Part shown: positions 1-8,524 of the stretch, piece after piece | Layout: each line of letters opens with the position of its first letter | How positions within the stretch are numbered: position 1 is the stretch's first letter | Source of the DNA: Anaerolineaceae bacterium | GTDB lineage: Bacteria; Chloroflexota; Anaerolineae; Anaerolineales; Anaerolineaceae | Direction of reading: 5' to 3' | DNA: 64,000 nucleotides | Assembly (NCBI GenBank): GCA_016927865.1 | Contig: JAFGLU010000008.1 | Location: forward strand, 37,143-101,142 | The notes under the pieces: model-generated | The model's database searches: none | Told to the model about the DNA's origin: nothing | Seen by the model: the letters and a program-made list of their open reading frames with translations, nothing else | Made by a program: the position numbers and the translations under genes

Positions 1-2409
1 AAATCGACCCTGGCGTTCGACATTTTGCAGAAAGAAGGCGCGCGCCAGTACATGGAATCGCTGGGGCTGGTGACTGACGGCATGACCCGCGCCCCGGTTG
101 AATCCATCACCGGGCTGTCGCCTTCCATCAGCGTGGACCAGTACCTGTCCAACCGCAGCCCGCGTTCCACCGTGGGCACCGCCACCGAGATTTTTACCTA
201 TCTGCGGGTGTTGTTTGCCCGGCTAGGCCACCGCGACTGCCCAACCTGCGGCGGAGACGTGCCGCCTTCTACTGAGGTGAGCGGCGACTTGTTTGAGGAA
301 GATGAAAGCAGCCCGGGCGAAGGCCCCAGCGTGGCCTGCCCGCACTGCGGTGCGCGCCTGCCCGAACTGGGTATGTCCAGTTTTTCGTTCAACAAACCGG
401 CAGGGGCCTGTCCCACCTGCACGGGGTTGGGCGTGACCATGGACTTGCTCATGGAGCGCATCATTGACCCGTCCCGCGGGGTGGCGGATGGGGGCGTGTT
501 GGTGTGGGACGCATTCAACGCCGAGCGGCTGTCCATTACGCTGCAACGAGCCGGGCAGTATTACGGATTCGAGTTTGACCTTCACCAGCCGATCGGCGAG
601 TTGGGCGAGCTGCAGCGCGACTTTCTTTGCTACGGCGTAAATGGTGAACGGGTCAAGCAGCGTTTCCCCAAAAAGCCCGCGCCCTCCTCGGTGGTCAAAG
701 GCTATTTTGAGGGTGTGCTCACCACCCTGCGGCGGCGCTACACCGAAGGCCAGTCGGATGCGTACCTCAAGGTGAAGGGCGAACCGGTTTACGCGCGGCA
801 GACCTGCCCCGACTGCCAGGGCACGCGATTGCGGGCTGAAAGCCGGGCCGTGCGCGTCAACGGGCGCACGATTATCGATCTGTCGCAGATGCCGTTGGAG
901 GAGGTGGCCGAATGGCTGGAGACGCTGCCGGGCACGCTGGACGAGGATCAAACCCAAATCGCCGGGCCGGTGATAACGGACGTGCGCGAGCGCATCCGGC
1001 GGCTGGTGCGCATTGGGGTGGGGTACTTGAGCATGGAGCGCGCCACGCCCAGCCTGTCGGCGGGAGAGGCCCAGCGCTTGCGGCTGGCTGCACTGCTGGG
1101 GTCGGGCCTGACCGGGGTGCTGTATGTGCTGGACGAGCCGACCATTGGGCTGCACCAGCGCGACACCACCCGCCTTATCGAAGTGCTACGCCAACTGCGT
1201 GACCTGGGCAACACCGTGCTGGTCATCGAGCACGACCTGGAAATGGTTTTGGCTGCCGACCACGTGGTGGAGTTTGGTCCAGGCGCGGGCAAGTACGGGG
1301 GGCAGATTGTGGCCCAAGGAACGCCCGCCGAGGTGGCGCAGAACCCCGCTTCGCCGACGGGGAACTTCCTGTCGGGGCGGCAGCGGCTGGAGGTGCTGGA
1401 GCCGCGCAGGGGTAATGGCGAGGCCTTGACCATCCGCGGGGCGCGCGAGCACAATCTCAAAAACCTGACCGTGCGCGTGCCGCTGGGCAAGCTGGTGGCG
1501 GTGACCGGCGTTTCGGGCTCGGGCAAGTCGACCTTGATGTTTGACATCCTCGACCGGGCGGCTCGCAAGCGCTTCCTGGGCGCGGAGGAGATGCCAGGGC
1601 GGCACGACGCGATTGAAGGTTGGGAGCATCTTCAGCGGGTGGTGACGGTGGACCAGACTCCAATCGGGCGGATGCCGCGCTCGAACGCTGCCACCTACAC
1701 CGACACGTTCACCGCCATCCGCGAGGCCTTTGCTGCCACCCCGGCGGCCCGCGAACGCGGGCTGGGCGCCGGGGCGTTTTCGTTCAACGTGGCGGGCGGG
1801 CGCTGTGAGCGCTGTGAAGGGGCTGGGACGCTGACCGTGAACATGCACTTTCTGCCGGATGTACAGGTGCGCTGCCCGGTGTGCCACGGCAGGCGCTTCA
1901 AGAAGGAAGTGCTGGCGGTCAAATTCCGCGGCGTAGATGTCTCTGCCGTGCTGGACCAGACCATCGAGGAAGCGCTGGAGGTGTTCCAGGACGTGCCCGC
2001 CGTGGCTGATCGTTTGAAGCTGATGGTTGAGGTGGGGCTGGGGTATTTGCAGTTGGGCCAACCCGCCACAACCCTTTCGGGCGGGGAGGCCCAGCGGGTG
2101 AAGCTGGCTAAGGAGCTGGCGCGGGGGGGCAGCGGGCGGGCGCTTTACCTGCTGGATGAGCCGACCACCGGGCTGCACCAGGCCGATGTGGCGCGGCTGC
2201 TGGCGCTGCTGCGGCGGCTGGTGGCGGTGGGGAATTCGGTGGTGGTGGTCGAGCATCATCTTGGCCTGATCCAGGCCGCGGATTGGATCATTGACCTGGG
2301 GCCGGAGGGCGGCGCTGCCGGCGGGCAACTGGTGGCGCAGGGCACGCCCGCCCAGGTGGCGCAGATGGAAGGCTCGCACACCGGCCTTTGCCTGGCGCAA
2401 GTTCTTTAG
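1..2409 (+). CDS. uvrA: UvrA2-like excinuclease subunit A (5' end outside window)
   Basis: Tandem ABC ATPase of the UvrA family, which scans DNA for damage. The frame is open from base 1 and begins inside the first Walker A (KST), so the start lies upstream; 802 residues are visible. ABC signature LSAGEAQR (about residue 352), Walker B VLDEP (about 379), second Walker A SGSGKS (about 505), second signature LSGGEAQR (about 692) and several CxxC zinc pairs are present. Only about 30 residues separate the CPTCGG pair from the next CPHCG pair, where canonical UvrA carries the UvrB-binding domain of over 100 residues. That fits the UvrA2/DrrC-like class, which is implicated in tolerance of DNA-binding drugs rather than core UvrABC repair (inference). 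The family call is secure; the subclass less so. Confidence 0.93.
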   Translation, partial: KSTLAFDILQKEGARQYMESLGLVTDGMTRAPVESITGLSPSISVDQYLSNRSPRSTVGTATEIFTYLRVLFARLGHRDCPTCGGDVPPSTEVSGDLFEEDESSPGEGPSVACPHCGARLPELGMSSFSFNKPAGACPTCTGLGVTMDLLMERIIDPSRGVADGGVLVWDAFNAERLSITLQRAGQYYGFEFDLHQPIGELGELQRDFLCYGVNGERVKQRFPKKPAPSSVVKGYFEGVLTTLRRRYTEGQSDAYLKVKGEPVYARQTCPDCQGTRLRAESRAVRVNGRTIIDLSQMPLEEVAEWLETLPGTLDEDQTQIAGPVITDVRERIRRLVRIGVGYLSMERATPSLSAGEAQRLRLAALLGSGLTGVLYVLDEPTIGLHQRDTTRLIEVLRQLRDLGNTVLVIEHDLEMVLAADHVVEFGPGAGKYGGQIVAQGTPAEVAQNPASPTGNFLSGRQRLEVLEPRRGNGEALTIRGAREHNLKNLTVRVPLGKLVAVTGVSGSGKSTLMFDILDRAARKRFLGAEEMPGRHDAIEGWEHLQRVVTVDQTPIGRMPRSNAATYTDTFTAIREAFAATPAARERGLGAGAFSFNVAGGRCERCEGAGTLTVNMHFLPDVQVRCPVCHGRRFKKEVLAVKFRGVDVSAVLDQTIEEALEVFQDVPAVADRLKLMVEVGLGYLQLGQPATTLSGGEAQRVKLAKELARGGSGRALYLLDEPTTGLHQADVARLLALLRRLVAVGNSVVVVEHHLGLIQAADWIIDLGPEGGAAGGQLVAQGTPAQVAQMEGSHTGLCLAQVL

Positions 2410-2775
2410 TTTGGTATAAACGGCACGGGGTTTGTTTGGTGGTCTGAAAAGATTGCGCAATCCCCGTGCCGCTACGCGGAGAGAATGGCCCACGGTTGGA
2501 GAGAAGGATAAATAAAAACCCATGAATGGTTACCCTACCCTGTGAATTCATGCCACGGGGTTAAAACCCCTGCTTAGAACATGAAAGCCCTGCGGGCTGA
2601 AGAGGGACAGCGACTGGATGCAGGACCGTGACCAGCTGATGAAAGGGGGAGAAGCGAACCGTTAGTAGTCTGACAGTAGAATTTTGTAAAAGGCAGGCTG
2701 TTTTTTCGATTCTATGCCATACTAATAGGTAGCTCCGCGCTGAACGGAGAAATTCACGGATGAAGGATGACACCT
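2410..2775. repeat. Intergenic region with GGCACGGGG and AACCCC repeats
   Basis: No gene is visible. GGCACGGGG and CCCCGTGCC form a widely spaced inverted pair (about 2423-2470), followed by a segment around 2458-2488 (CCCCGTGCCGCTACGCGGAG) that recurs with one change at 56770-56800. Bases 2550-2650 (ACGGGGTTAAAACCCCTGCT, then a CCCTGCGGGCTGA segment) resemble 21598-21720. These look like short dispersed intergenic repeats. A promoter for the next gene may lie around 2700-2730 (TTTTCGATTC, then ATACTAAT), weakly supported. Confidence 0.5.
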
Positions 2776-3174
2776 ATGGCTCCTTTGCAGTATCTCAGCC
2801 CTGATTGGGCCTTTGAGGCTCAGAAACGACTGCGCGAGCAGTTGACCCCGGAGATAATGAAATATGTGACCTCTTCCATGGTAACGGTCTACAGCCACTG
2901 CCCGGATGGCAAAGACCGGGCGCTGTTCTACAAGATTGTGGATGGGGTGTTCCAGGAAGTGTCGGTGAGTGTGGGCGATATTCCCAACGCAGAGTTCATC
3001 ATCACCGGTGACTATGACACCTTTGCCAAGATCTCGAGGGCCGAGTTGGGCTCGCGCTCGGCGCTGATGAGCGGTAAGTTGAAACTGAAAGGCAACATGG
3101 TGAAAGCTCTCAGCCTGGCTTCCATCGTCGACCGCCTGAACAAAGTTCTGTCCGAAATTACCTGCGAATACTAA
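2776..3174 (+). CDS. SCP2 sterol-carrier-domain protein
   Basis: A 132-residue single-domain protein resembling SCP2 lipid-binding proteins, which shield acyl chains or other hydrophobic ligands in a cytosolic pocket. The C-terminal half (IPNAEFIITGDYDTFAKI, then a GKLKLKGNMVKAL segment) has the typical SCP2 pattern in which a GKLKLxGN loop precedes the last helix. I chose the ATG at 2776 because AAGG at 2763-2766 is 9 bases away; the in-frame ATG at 2767 abuts that motif and would be poorly spaced. It is first in a run with the M24-fold gene (14-base gap) and the DinB gene. The ligand cannot be read from the sequence. Confidence 0.75.
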   Translation: MAPLQYLSPDWAFEAQKRLREQLTPEIMKYVTSSMVTVYSHCPDGKDRALFYKIVDGVFQEVSVSVGDIPNAEFIITGDYDTFAKISRAELGSRSALMSGKLKLKGNMVKALSLASIVDRLNKVLSEITCEY

Positions 3175-3188
3175 CCGGAGGCGTCTTC

Positions 3189-4394
3189 ATGAGCAACGAT
3201 CCCTTTTACATCGATCACCCTGTGCGGGTGCGCGCCATTCAGCAGGAGATGGCGAAAGACGGAATCGACGTGTACATCGGCTCGCGCCTGCGCACGCTGT
3301 CCTTCGTCTCCGACGTGTTTTGCCCGTGGCGCTCCTATGTGGTCATTCCGCCCGAGGGCCTGCCGACCGTGTATACCTTTGTCATTGACGCGGCCCGCGT
3401 GGCCGACGAGACCTGGCTGGACGAAGAACACGTGCTGGGTTTTGCGCCGATGGGCGGGCAGGACCAGATCACCCTGGTGGCGGAGAAAGCCGCCGAGTCG
3501 TTGAAGGGCGGCAAGGGCCGGGTGGGCGTAGAAGCGGGCATGTCCAACTATTTGCCCGAAGGCAACCTGACCTATTACGAGTACGAAGCCTTCCGTGCCG
3601 CGCTGCCGGATGCCGAACTGGTCAACGCGCTGGATATCGTCGATCGCGTCTCGATGATCAAAGATCAGGGCACCATCAACCGCTTCCGCGAGGCCTCGCG
3701 CCTGGTGGATATTGGCCAGCAGGCCGTGATGGATGCGCTGCGGGCGGGCTACAAGGGCATGACCGAGACGGAGATCGGCGGGCTGGCGGCTTACGCCATG
3801 CGCAAAGCGGGCAGCGAGTGGGAGTGGTCCTTCACCGGGGGCAACGAGATTGCCTCGGGTTACCGCACCGGGTTGGCGGGTGGGGCTTGCACCCCGGCGT
3901 CGCGGCGCGCTCTGCAGCCGGGCGAACCCTTGATGGTCGATCTGCACGCCATGTACCGGCTATGCCTGGGCGACCACACCCACAACTATTTGCTGGGCCC
4001 GGCCACCGACCGACAGCGTTGGCACGCCCAGAACTTTGTCGACCTGGTGGCGCTGTGCCTGAAGACCTACAAAGCCGGGGTGTCGCCTTCCAGCCTGGCG
4101 GATGAGATGATGATCTTCTGCGAGGAGCGCGGTTTTGCCGAGTACATGGTACCGGGTTTTGAGCACGGAATTGGCATGCTGGGCGACGAGTGGCGCATTG
4201 GGCGCAACGACGGGCCCTTCCCCTATTGGACAAACCCCGATCATGTTTACCAGCCCAACGAAATGGTGATCTGCGCCATCCAGTATGCCTGTCCGGAGGA
4301 GAAGATCGGCTTCCGCTATGAGAACCCGATTCTGATCCTGCCGGACGGGTGCGAGGCGATGTCGAAATTCCCGCTGGCTATTGAGGAGATATAG
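3189..4394 (+). CDS. M24 (creatinase/aminopeptidase P) family protein with altered active site
   Basis: 401-residue pita-bread-fold protein of the M24 family, with the usual creatinase N-terminal domain (about 1-150) and catalytic-fold domain (about 165-395). Of the five M24 metal ligands, D251, D262 (correct 11-residue spacing), H326 (in EHGIG) and E378 are visible. The Glu expected in the xxIEPG motif is replaced: the segment reads MVICAIQYACP, with I364/Q365 at that position. The proton-shuttle His seven residues after H326 is D333. So peptidase activity is doubtful and a creatinase-like or one-metal reaction is possible. GGAGG precedes the ATG by about 9 bases; the DinB gene follows after 4 bases. 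Confidence 0.85.
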   Translation: MSNDPFYIDHPVRVRAIQQEMAKDGIDVYIGSRLRTLSFVSDVFCPWRSYVVIPPEGLPTVYTFVIDAARVADETWLDEEHVLGFAPMGGQDQITLVAEKAAESLKGGKGRVGVEAGMSNYLPEGNLTYYEYEAFRAALPDAELVNALDIVDRVSMIKDQGTINRFREASRLVDIGQQAVMDALRAGYKGMTETEIGGLAAYAMRKAGSEWEWSFTGGNEIASGYRTGLAGGACTPASRRALQPGEPLMVDLHAMYRLCLGDHTHNYLLGPATDRQRWHAQNFVDLVALCLKTYKAGVSPSSLADEMMIFCEERGFAEYMVPGFEHGIGMLGDEWRIGRNDGPFPYWTNPDHVYQPNEMVICAIQYACPEEKIGFRYENPILILPDGCEAMSKFPLAIEEI

Positions 4395-4398
4395 AGAG

Positions 4399-4863
4399 AT
4401 GCACAACGAGATTGAGGACCTCTTAAGAGCTTACCGGGCCACGCCCGAGATCTTGCAGGGATTGCTGGCGGGGCGCACCCCGGAGCAACTGGCCGCGCGG
4501 GGCGGGGATGAAGGCTGGACGGTTGCAGAGGTGATTTGCCACCTGCGAGATGCCGAAGAGCGGGGATTGCAACGCACGCGGGCCATGCGTGAACAGGACA
4601 ACCCAACGATCCTCAGTTATGACCAGGAGCAACTGGCCCGGGATGGCAACTACGCGGCGGCGAAGCTGGAAGATGCGCTGGCAGCTTTCTTAAGCTTCCG
4701 CCAGGCGCATGTGCGTGAGCTAGAGGATTTGAGCGCGGAGGGGTGGATGCGGACAGGCCAGCATAACGAGGTCGGGCAGATTACCATCCGCTCACAGATC
4801 GCTCACCTGACAGCCCACGATGCTGTGCACCTGGCGCAAATCGCGAGGCAGATCGGGGGCTGA
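4399..4863 (+). CDS. DinB/YfiT-like four-helix metalloprotein
   Basis: 154-residue DinB-family protein, a four-helix bundle that usually holds one divalent metal through three His residues. The first is in EVICHLRDAEE; the other two are in the C-terminal helix HLTAHDAVHLAQIARQ, the HxxxH arrangement of the family. Family members include thiol-dependent S-transferases (bacillithiol or mycothiol) and proteins of unknown role. GAGGAG ten bases upstream of ATG 4399 sets the start; the M24 gene ends 4 bases before it, so the two are probably translated together. The substrate is unknown. Confidence 0.8.
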   Translation: MHNEIEDLLRAYRATPEILQGLLAGRTPEQLAARGGDEGWTVAEVICHLRDAEERGLQRTRAMREQDNPTILSYDQEQLARDGNYAAAKLEDALAAFLSFRQAHVRELEDLSAEGWMRTGQHNEVGQITIRSQIAHLTAHDAVHLAQIARQIGG

Positions 4864-4868
4864 TTTTT

Positions 4869-5058
4869 TATAACTGCTTTCGCAATGTCACTTTTTACAT
4901 TCGGGTTTGGGTCCCCACCCCTACCCCTCCCCCGGCATAGCCCCTGAGTGATTGAGTATTTTTGGTGCCGGGGGAGGGAAGGGTGGGGGCAACACATGTA
5001 ATCAAACTACTCGCACCGATGGTGAAAAGGTTCTTGCCCAACTCTGGTGAGCAGATAG
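4869..5058. repeat. Degenerate composite repeat, left half of the 280-bp element fused to a palindrome-family arm
   Basis: TTCGCAATGTCAC at 4879-4891 matches the terminal repeat of the 280-bp element seen at 11260, 41027 and 50309. It is followed by the same C-rich CCCCACCC..CTCCCCCGGC block and its G-rich partner, but the central hairpin and right end are missing. The block runs instead into AACTCTGGTGAGCAGATA, which resembles the outer right arm of the GTAACTACTC palindrome family. It looks like a recombined or decayed copy. Confidence 0.6.
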
Positions 5059-5091
5059 GTATTTTCATCTTTTACAGAGTGATTTCCCAAT

Positions 5092-5137
5092 ATTTTGCAA
5101 AAATGTGCGTTAGAAACCACGCACATTTTTGCAAAAT
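5092..5137. repeat. 19-bp perfect hairpin upstream of the 5184 gene
   Basis: ATTTTGCAAAAATGTGCGT at 5092-5110 and its exact reverse complement at 5119-5137 flank an 8-base loop. It lies 47 bases before the next start codon, just upstream of a TATATA stretch that could be a -10 box. It could be an operator or a transcript hairpin. Confidence 0.6.
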
Positions 5138-5183
5138 GCGGTATATATAGCCCTTATATCCAATCCCCGCGGAGAAAGTGAAT

Positions 5184-6317
5184 ATGCCCATACTGGTAAA
5201 AGAAGTGACGACCTTAAAGGATTTAAAGACCTTTGTTCGTTTCCCGAAGTCGTTATACAAGGGCAGCCCTTACTGGGTGCCGGCTCTGACGATGGACGAC
5301 ATGCAGACTCTGCGCCGCGACCGAAACCCGGCTTTTGAACACTGCACGGCGAAATATTGGTTGGCTTACCGGGACGGGAAAGTGGTCGGGCGCATTGCTG
5401 GAATCATCAACCGGATGCACGTTGAGCGCTGGGGACAGCGCTACGCCCGATTTGGCTGGATTGATTTTGCAGATGACCAGGAAGCGGTTGGAGCGCTGTT
5501 GAAAGCCGTGGAAGATTGGGCCCGTGACCAGGGCATGACGGCCGTGCATGGACCGTTGGGTTTCACGGACCTAGACCGGGAAGGGATGCTGGTGGAAGGG
5601 TTCAACGAGTTGGGCACCTTCTCTACCATGTACAATCACGCCTATTATCCGCGGCATATGGAAGCGCTGGGTTACCAGAAAGATATCGATTGGCTGGAGT
5701 ACGAAATCGGCGTGCCGGAAGAGCCACCGGAAAAGGTGGCCAAACTGCGCGAGGTGCTCTTGCGGCGATGCAATCTGCACATGTTAGAAGCCAGATCGAA
5801 ACGCGAAATTTTGAAGTATGCCGACCAGATATTTGAGGTGCTGGAGGAGTCGTACCGGCACCTGTACGGCGTGGTGCCCCTTTCGCGCAAGCAGGTCGAC
5901 AGTTACGTCAAGCAATACTTTGATTACGTTTCTCCCGAGTTTGTTCCCGTTGTTCTGGACGAGAACGACCGCTTGATAGCCTTTGGGCTGGCTTTGCCCT
6001 CGCTTTCCCGAGCGTTGCAAAAAGCGAGGGGAGAGCTATTCCCGTTTGGTTTTATTCACATCTTGCGAGCCCTGAAGAAAAACAACCGGGCTGATTTATA
6101 TCTGGTGGCGATCAAGCCGGAATTTCAAGGCAAGGGCATCAACGCGCTGATTATTCACCAGATAAACCTGGCTTTCAATCAGCACGGCATCACCCTGGCC
6201 GAATCGAACCCGGAGTTGGAGACAAACCAGGCGGTGCAGGCGCAGTGGAAGAATTTCAAGACCCGCCAGCACAAGCGCCGTAGATGCTATATCAAACACC
6301 TGGAGCCGGCGAGTTGA
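5184..6317 (+). CDS. YghO-like GNAT-fold protein
   Basis: 377-residue protein resembling the YghO/GNAT-superfamily hypothetical proteins of many bacteria. The N-terminal part has FVRFPKSLYKGSPYWVP and WLAYRDGKVVGRIAGIINR, typical of this family. The middle has HGPLGFTDLDREGMLVEGF. The C-terminal part holds a GNAT-like acetyl-CoA loop (VAIKPEFQGKGINALIIHQI, about 310-330) followed by AESNPELETNQAV. Substrate and reaction are unknown. ATG 5184 is preceded by GGAG at 5171-5174; an in-frame GTG six bases earlier is less likely. It is a single gene preceded by repeats and a hairpin. Confidence 0.7.
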   Translation: MPILVKEVTTLKDLKTFVRFPKSLYKGSPYWVPALTMDDMQTLRRDRNPAFEHCTAKYWLAYRDGKVVGRIAGIINRMHVERWGQRYARFGWIDFADDQEAVGALLKAVEDWARDQGMTAVHGPLGFTDLDREGMLVEGFNELGTFSTMYNHAYYPRHMEALGYQKDIDWLEYEIGVPEEPPEKVAKLREVLLRRCNLHMLEARSKREILKYADQIFEVLEESYRHLYGVVPLSRKQVDSYVKQYFDYVSPEFVPVVLDENDRLIAFGLALPSLSRALQKARGELFPFGFIHILRALKKNNRADLYLVAIKPEFQGKGINALIIHQINLAFNQHGITLAESNPELETNQAVQAQWKNFKTRQHKRRRCYIKHLEPAS

Positions 6318-6413
6318 TTCTGCTTGGGCCGGCTGAGGGGAATTTTGTATAAGACTTTGCTTACTTGAAAAGTTTCTCCCTTTATGATCTGTGCTACAAT
6401 AACCGTATCAGGT

Positions 6414-6471
6414 TGTACATACTTGGTCAAAGGTGATAGACGCCACTTGCTTCACCTATTGCGTATGTACA
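6414..6471 (+). promoter_or_regulatory. Two-stem dyad in the leader of the DUF1349 gene
   Basis: TGTACATAC at 6414-6422 pairs exactly with GTATGTACA at 6463-6471, and inside it AGGTGA at 6431-6436 pairs with TCACCT at 6452-6457. A -10-like TACAAT lies at 6395-6400, so the dyad falls in the probable 5' leader, about 33 bases before the start codon. It could be a regulatory RNA stem or a pair of operator half-sites; no known riboswitch class was recognised. Confidence 0.45.
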
Positions 6472-6504
6472 TCAGGTTTATCGGAGGATAGAGGAGAAGC
6501 CAGC

Positions 6505-7107
6505 ATGGAATTTACAATCCCTGGTATCCCGGTGCCTGCGAACTGGCGCAACCAGCCCGAATCATGGGAAGTTCTCCCCGATCAGCGGTTGATCATCAAG
6601 GCGGGCGAGCGGACAGATTTGTTCCTTTCACCTTCTGGGGATTTGCGCAGCGATAACTCTCCGGCAGCTTTGTTCATGATTCCGGAAAAAGATTTCATCC
6701 TCAGCGCAAAAGTGACGGTGAATTTCCACTCGGCCTACGATGCGGGAGTGCTTCTTCTTCATATTACGGATACCCTATGGGGAAAGTTGTGTTTTGAGTT
6801 TTCTCCGCAGCGCCAGCCGATGATTGTCTCGGTGGTGACGCGCGGATTATCGGACGACTGCAATTCCCAAACCATTGACGGGAACACTGTATACCTGCGG
6901 ATCGCGCGAATTCGGGAGGCGATTGCTTTCCACTATTCGCTGGACGGCTACCGCTGGCATTTTGCACGGTTCTTCACCTTGGGGCGTTGGGAGCACGTCT
7001 GGATTGGTTTTTCCTCCCAATCGCCAACCGGCACCGGTTGCACGGCAGAGTTTTCGGATATTCATTTTCAGGAAAAAACGCTGAGCGATTTGCGCAACGG
7101 TTCCTGA
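6505..7107 (+). CDS. DUF1349 (concanavalin-like beta-sandwich) protein
   Basis: 200-residue protein matching the DUF1349 pattern: a beta-sandwich, lectin/glucanase-like fold. Characteristic segments are DAGVLLLHITDTLWGKLCFE, FHYSLDGYRWHFARFF and WIGFSSQSPTGTGCTAEFSDI. Family proteins are often annotated as regulatory or xylosidase-like, but a shared activity is not established. The start at ATG 6505 is supported by AGGAG at 6492; the frame is open further upstream but lacks a ribosome-binding site. No signal peptide is visible, so it is probably cytosolic. Confidence 0.75.
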   Translation: MEFTIPGIPVPANWRNQPESWEVLPDQRLIIKAGERTDLFLSPSGDLRSDNSPAALFMIPEKDFILSAKVTVNFHSAYDAGVLLLHITDTLWGKLCFEFSPQRQPMIVSVVTRGLSDDCNSQTIDGNTVYLRIARIREAIAFHYSLDGYRWHFARFFTLGRWEHVWIGFSSQSPTGTGCTAEFSDIHFQEKTLSDLRNGS

Positions 7108-7150
7108 GATTTCAGGATGGCTTCTATGAGCTGGGAGAGCGGGGCTTGTT

Positions 7151-7179
7151 TTGCTTGCCGTATATTAATCCAGTATAAT
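7151..7179 (+). promoter_or_regulatory. Promoter of the DUF1801 gene
   Basis: TTGCTT at 7151-7156 and TATAAT at 7174-7179 are separated by 17 bases; AGGAG follows at 7189-7193 and ATG at 7200. This is a good sigma-A-type promoter. Confidence 0.65.
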
Positions 7180-7199
7180 GATCGAAATAGGAGTAATAT

Positions 7200-7616
7200 A
7201 TGGCCGAAAATAAGACCCAAATGAACGACACCAGTGTAAACGCGTTCATCGATAGTGTGGCAGACGAGCAGAAACGAGCCGATAGCCGGGCATTGGTGGC
7301 GCTGATGACCCGCGTGACCGGCCAGCCGCCCAAGATGTGGGGTGATTCGATCATCGGTTTTGGGCACATTCACTACAAATATGCCACCGGGCGCGAAGGC
7401 GACATGCCCGCTACCGGGTTTTCGCCGCGCAAGCAAGCCATGACCGTGTACCTGTGGTATGGGTTTGAAGAAGATCAAGAGTTGATGAGACAACTTGGAA
7501 AACACAAGGTGGGCAAGGCCTGCCTATATTTTAAGAAACTCGAGGATATCGATCAGGGTGTGCTGGAAAAGCTGATCGAGAAAACCATCGCGCAAGGATT
7601 CATTAATCCAGCTTAG
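7200..7616 (+). CDS. DUF1801-domain protein
   Basis: 138-residue protein with the DUF1801 (YdhG-like) pattern: an N-terminal helix VNAFIDSVADEQKRADSRAL, then PPKMWGDSIIGFGHIHYKY, FSPRKQAMTVYLWYG and GKHKVGKACLYFKKLEDID. The family is a small alpha/beta fold of unknown biochemical role, common in soil and aquatic bacteria. Its own promoter and a clear AGGAG six bases before ATG 7200 fix the start. It converges on the GNAT gene at 7613, sharing four bases at the stop codons. Confidence 0.85.
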   Translation: MAENKTQMNDTSVNAFIDSVADEQKRADSRALVALMTRVTGQPPKMWGDSIIGFGHIHYKYATGREGDMPATGFSPRKQAMTVYLWYGFEEDQELMRQLGKHKVGKACLYFKKLEDIDQGVLEKLIEKTIAQGFINPA

Positions 7617-8461
7617 GTTTTCAGCAGCGCAGGGAGGATGAAATTTGGTTCAAGCTGAAACTTGCCGCGCGCAAACAGGCCGTCCTCGTCTTGCGAAGCG
7701 ACCCATTCGCATTCGATACCCAGCCAGTCGGGATTGAAACCGAATTGGATTGTGTCGATGCCGGGAAAGTGTAGACACGGCAGGAGTTGGGCGAAGGATA
7801 GCGGTTCGGCGGCGCAAACGTCTAGCAAGCGCAGCGTGGCTCCATCTTGCTCCGCGACAACCAGCGCATCTGCGCCGGGAACGGCGTAGATACACTGCGG
7901 GTACTCGGTCAGCAGGTGAAAAGCCTGTACCGACGCGGCGTTGAGACAATCCAGCGTACTGGAAAAGCAGGCCCGTCGAGAGAGCATCTCGCGGACATGC
8001 GGATCGTCTGGACCCAGCGGTTGGAGCGGCGCCGCACTGCCCTGGGGGGAACAGCGCAAGGTGGGCACACGATCATGGATACGCTGGAAACCGAAACGGG
8101 GGTAGAAATCCAGCACCGAAGCGTTGGCGCACAAGAACATAGGCGTGTTGGGGTAGTCTTCCAGGATTGTTTGCATCAAACGGCGGCTGAGACCCTGCCC
8201 GCGACACTCGGGCCGGGTGGCTACGGCGCCAATTTGCAGCCAGGTTTGCCGCTGCCCGTCTATGAGCATTTCCATCCGGTAGGCGGCGGTGCTTGCCAGC
8301 AGCCGGTCGTCTTCAGCCAGAGTATACACGGTGTAATCCGGCGTCCACCAGCCGCGGGAATACCAGGGCTCGAAGGTGAAACCGAAGACCGAAGCAATGA
8401 GTTCGTCGAAGCGGCGCTTTTCGGCGATGGGAGCATTGGATTGAATTCGTTGAAGTTGCAT
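7613..8461 (-). CDS. GNAT N-acetyltransferase
   Basis: 282 residues. An N-terminal GNAT domain (about 1-140) has the acetyl-CoA pyrophosphate loop ATRPECRGQGLSRRLM and the C-terminal motif ANASVLDFYPRFGFQRI. It is followed by about 140 residues without a recognised catalytic motif, perhaps a second degenerate GNAT or Eis-like domain. The acceptor substrate is unknown. It is transcribed divergently from the cysteine-cluster gene at 8525, with 63 bases between the start codons. Confidence 0.8.
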   Translation of the reverse strand: MQLQRIQSNAPIAEKRRFDELIASVFGFTFEPWYSRGWWTPDYTVYTLAEDDRLLASTAAYRMEMLIDGQRQTWLQIGAVATRPECRGQGLSRRLMQTILEDYPNTPMFLCANASVLDFYPRFGFQRIHDRVPTLRCSPQGSAAPLQPLGPDDPHVREMLSRRACFSSTLDCLNAASVQAFHLLTEYPQCIYAVPGADALVVAEQDGATLRLLDVCAAEPLSFAQLLPCLHFPGIDTIQFGFNPDWLGIECEWVASQDEDGLFARGKFQLEPNFILPALLKT

Positions 8462-8511
8462 GGGTGCATTTTACCGGAGGTTCGGAAGGGGCGAAAGGGC
8501 ATCTCGCCGGG

Positions 8512-8517
8512 TATAAT
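8512..8517 (+). promoter_or_regulatory. -10 box directing a probable leaderless transcript
   Basis: TATAAT ends 7 bases before ATG 8525, placing the expected transcription start at or next to the start codon. No convincing -35 box is seen. Confidence 0.45.
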
Positions 8518-8524
8518 TGCGGTC

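Noticed and set aside
1186..2523. 445-codon open frame on the minus strand
   Set aside because: It is antisense to the UvrA coding frame; its amino-acid composition (His/Arg/Gln-rich) is typical of a shadow frame in GC-rich DNA.
4864..5183. Possible tRNA or small RNA gene
   Set aside because: I could not form a cloverleaf; the segment is explained by repeat sequence and one hairpin.
7847..8524. Upstream extension of the cysteine-cluster gene
   Set aside because: The open frame is antisense to the GNAT gene; a -10 box and ATG at 8525 mark the true start.
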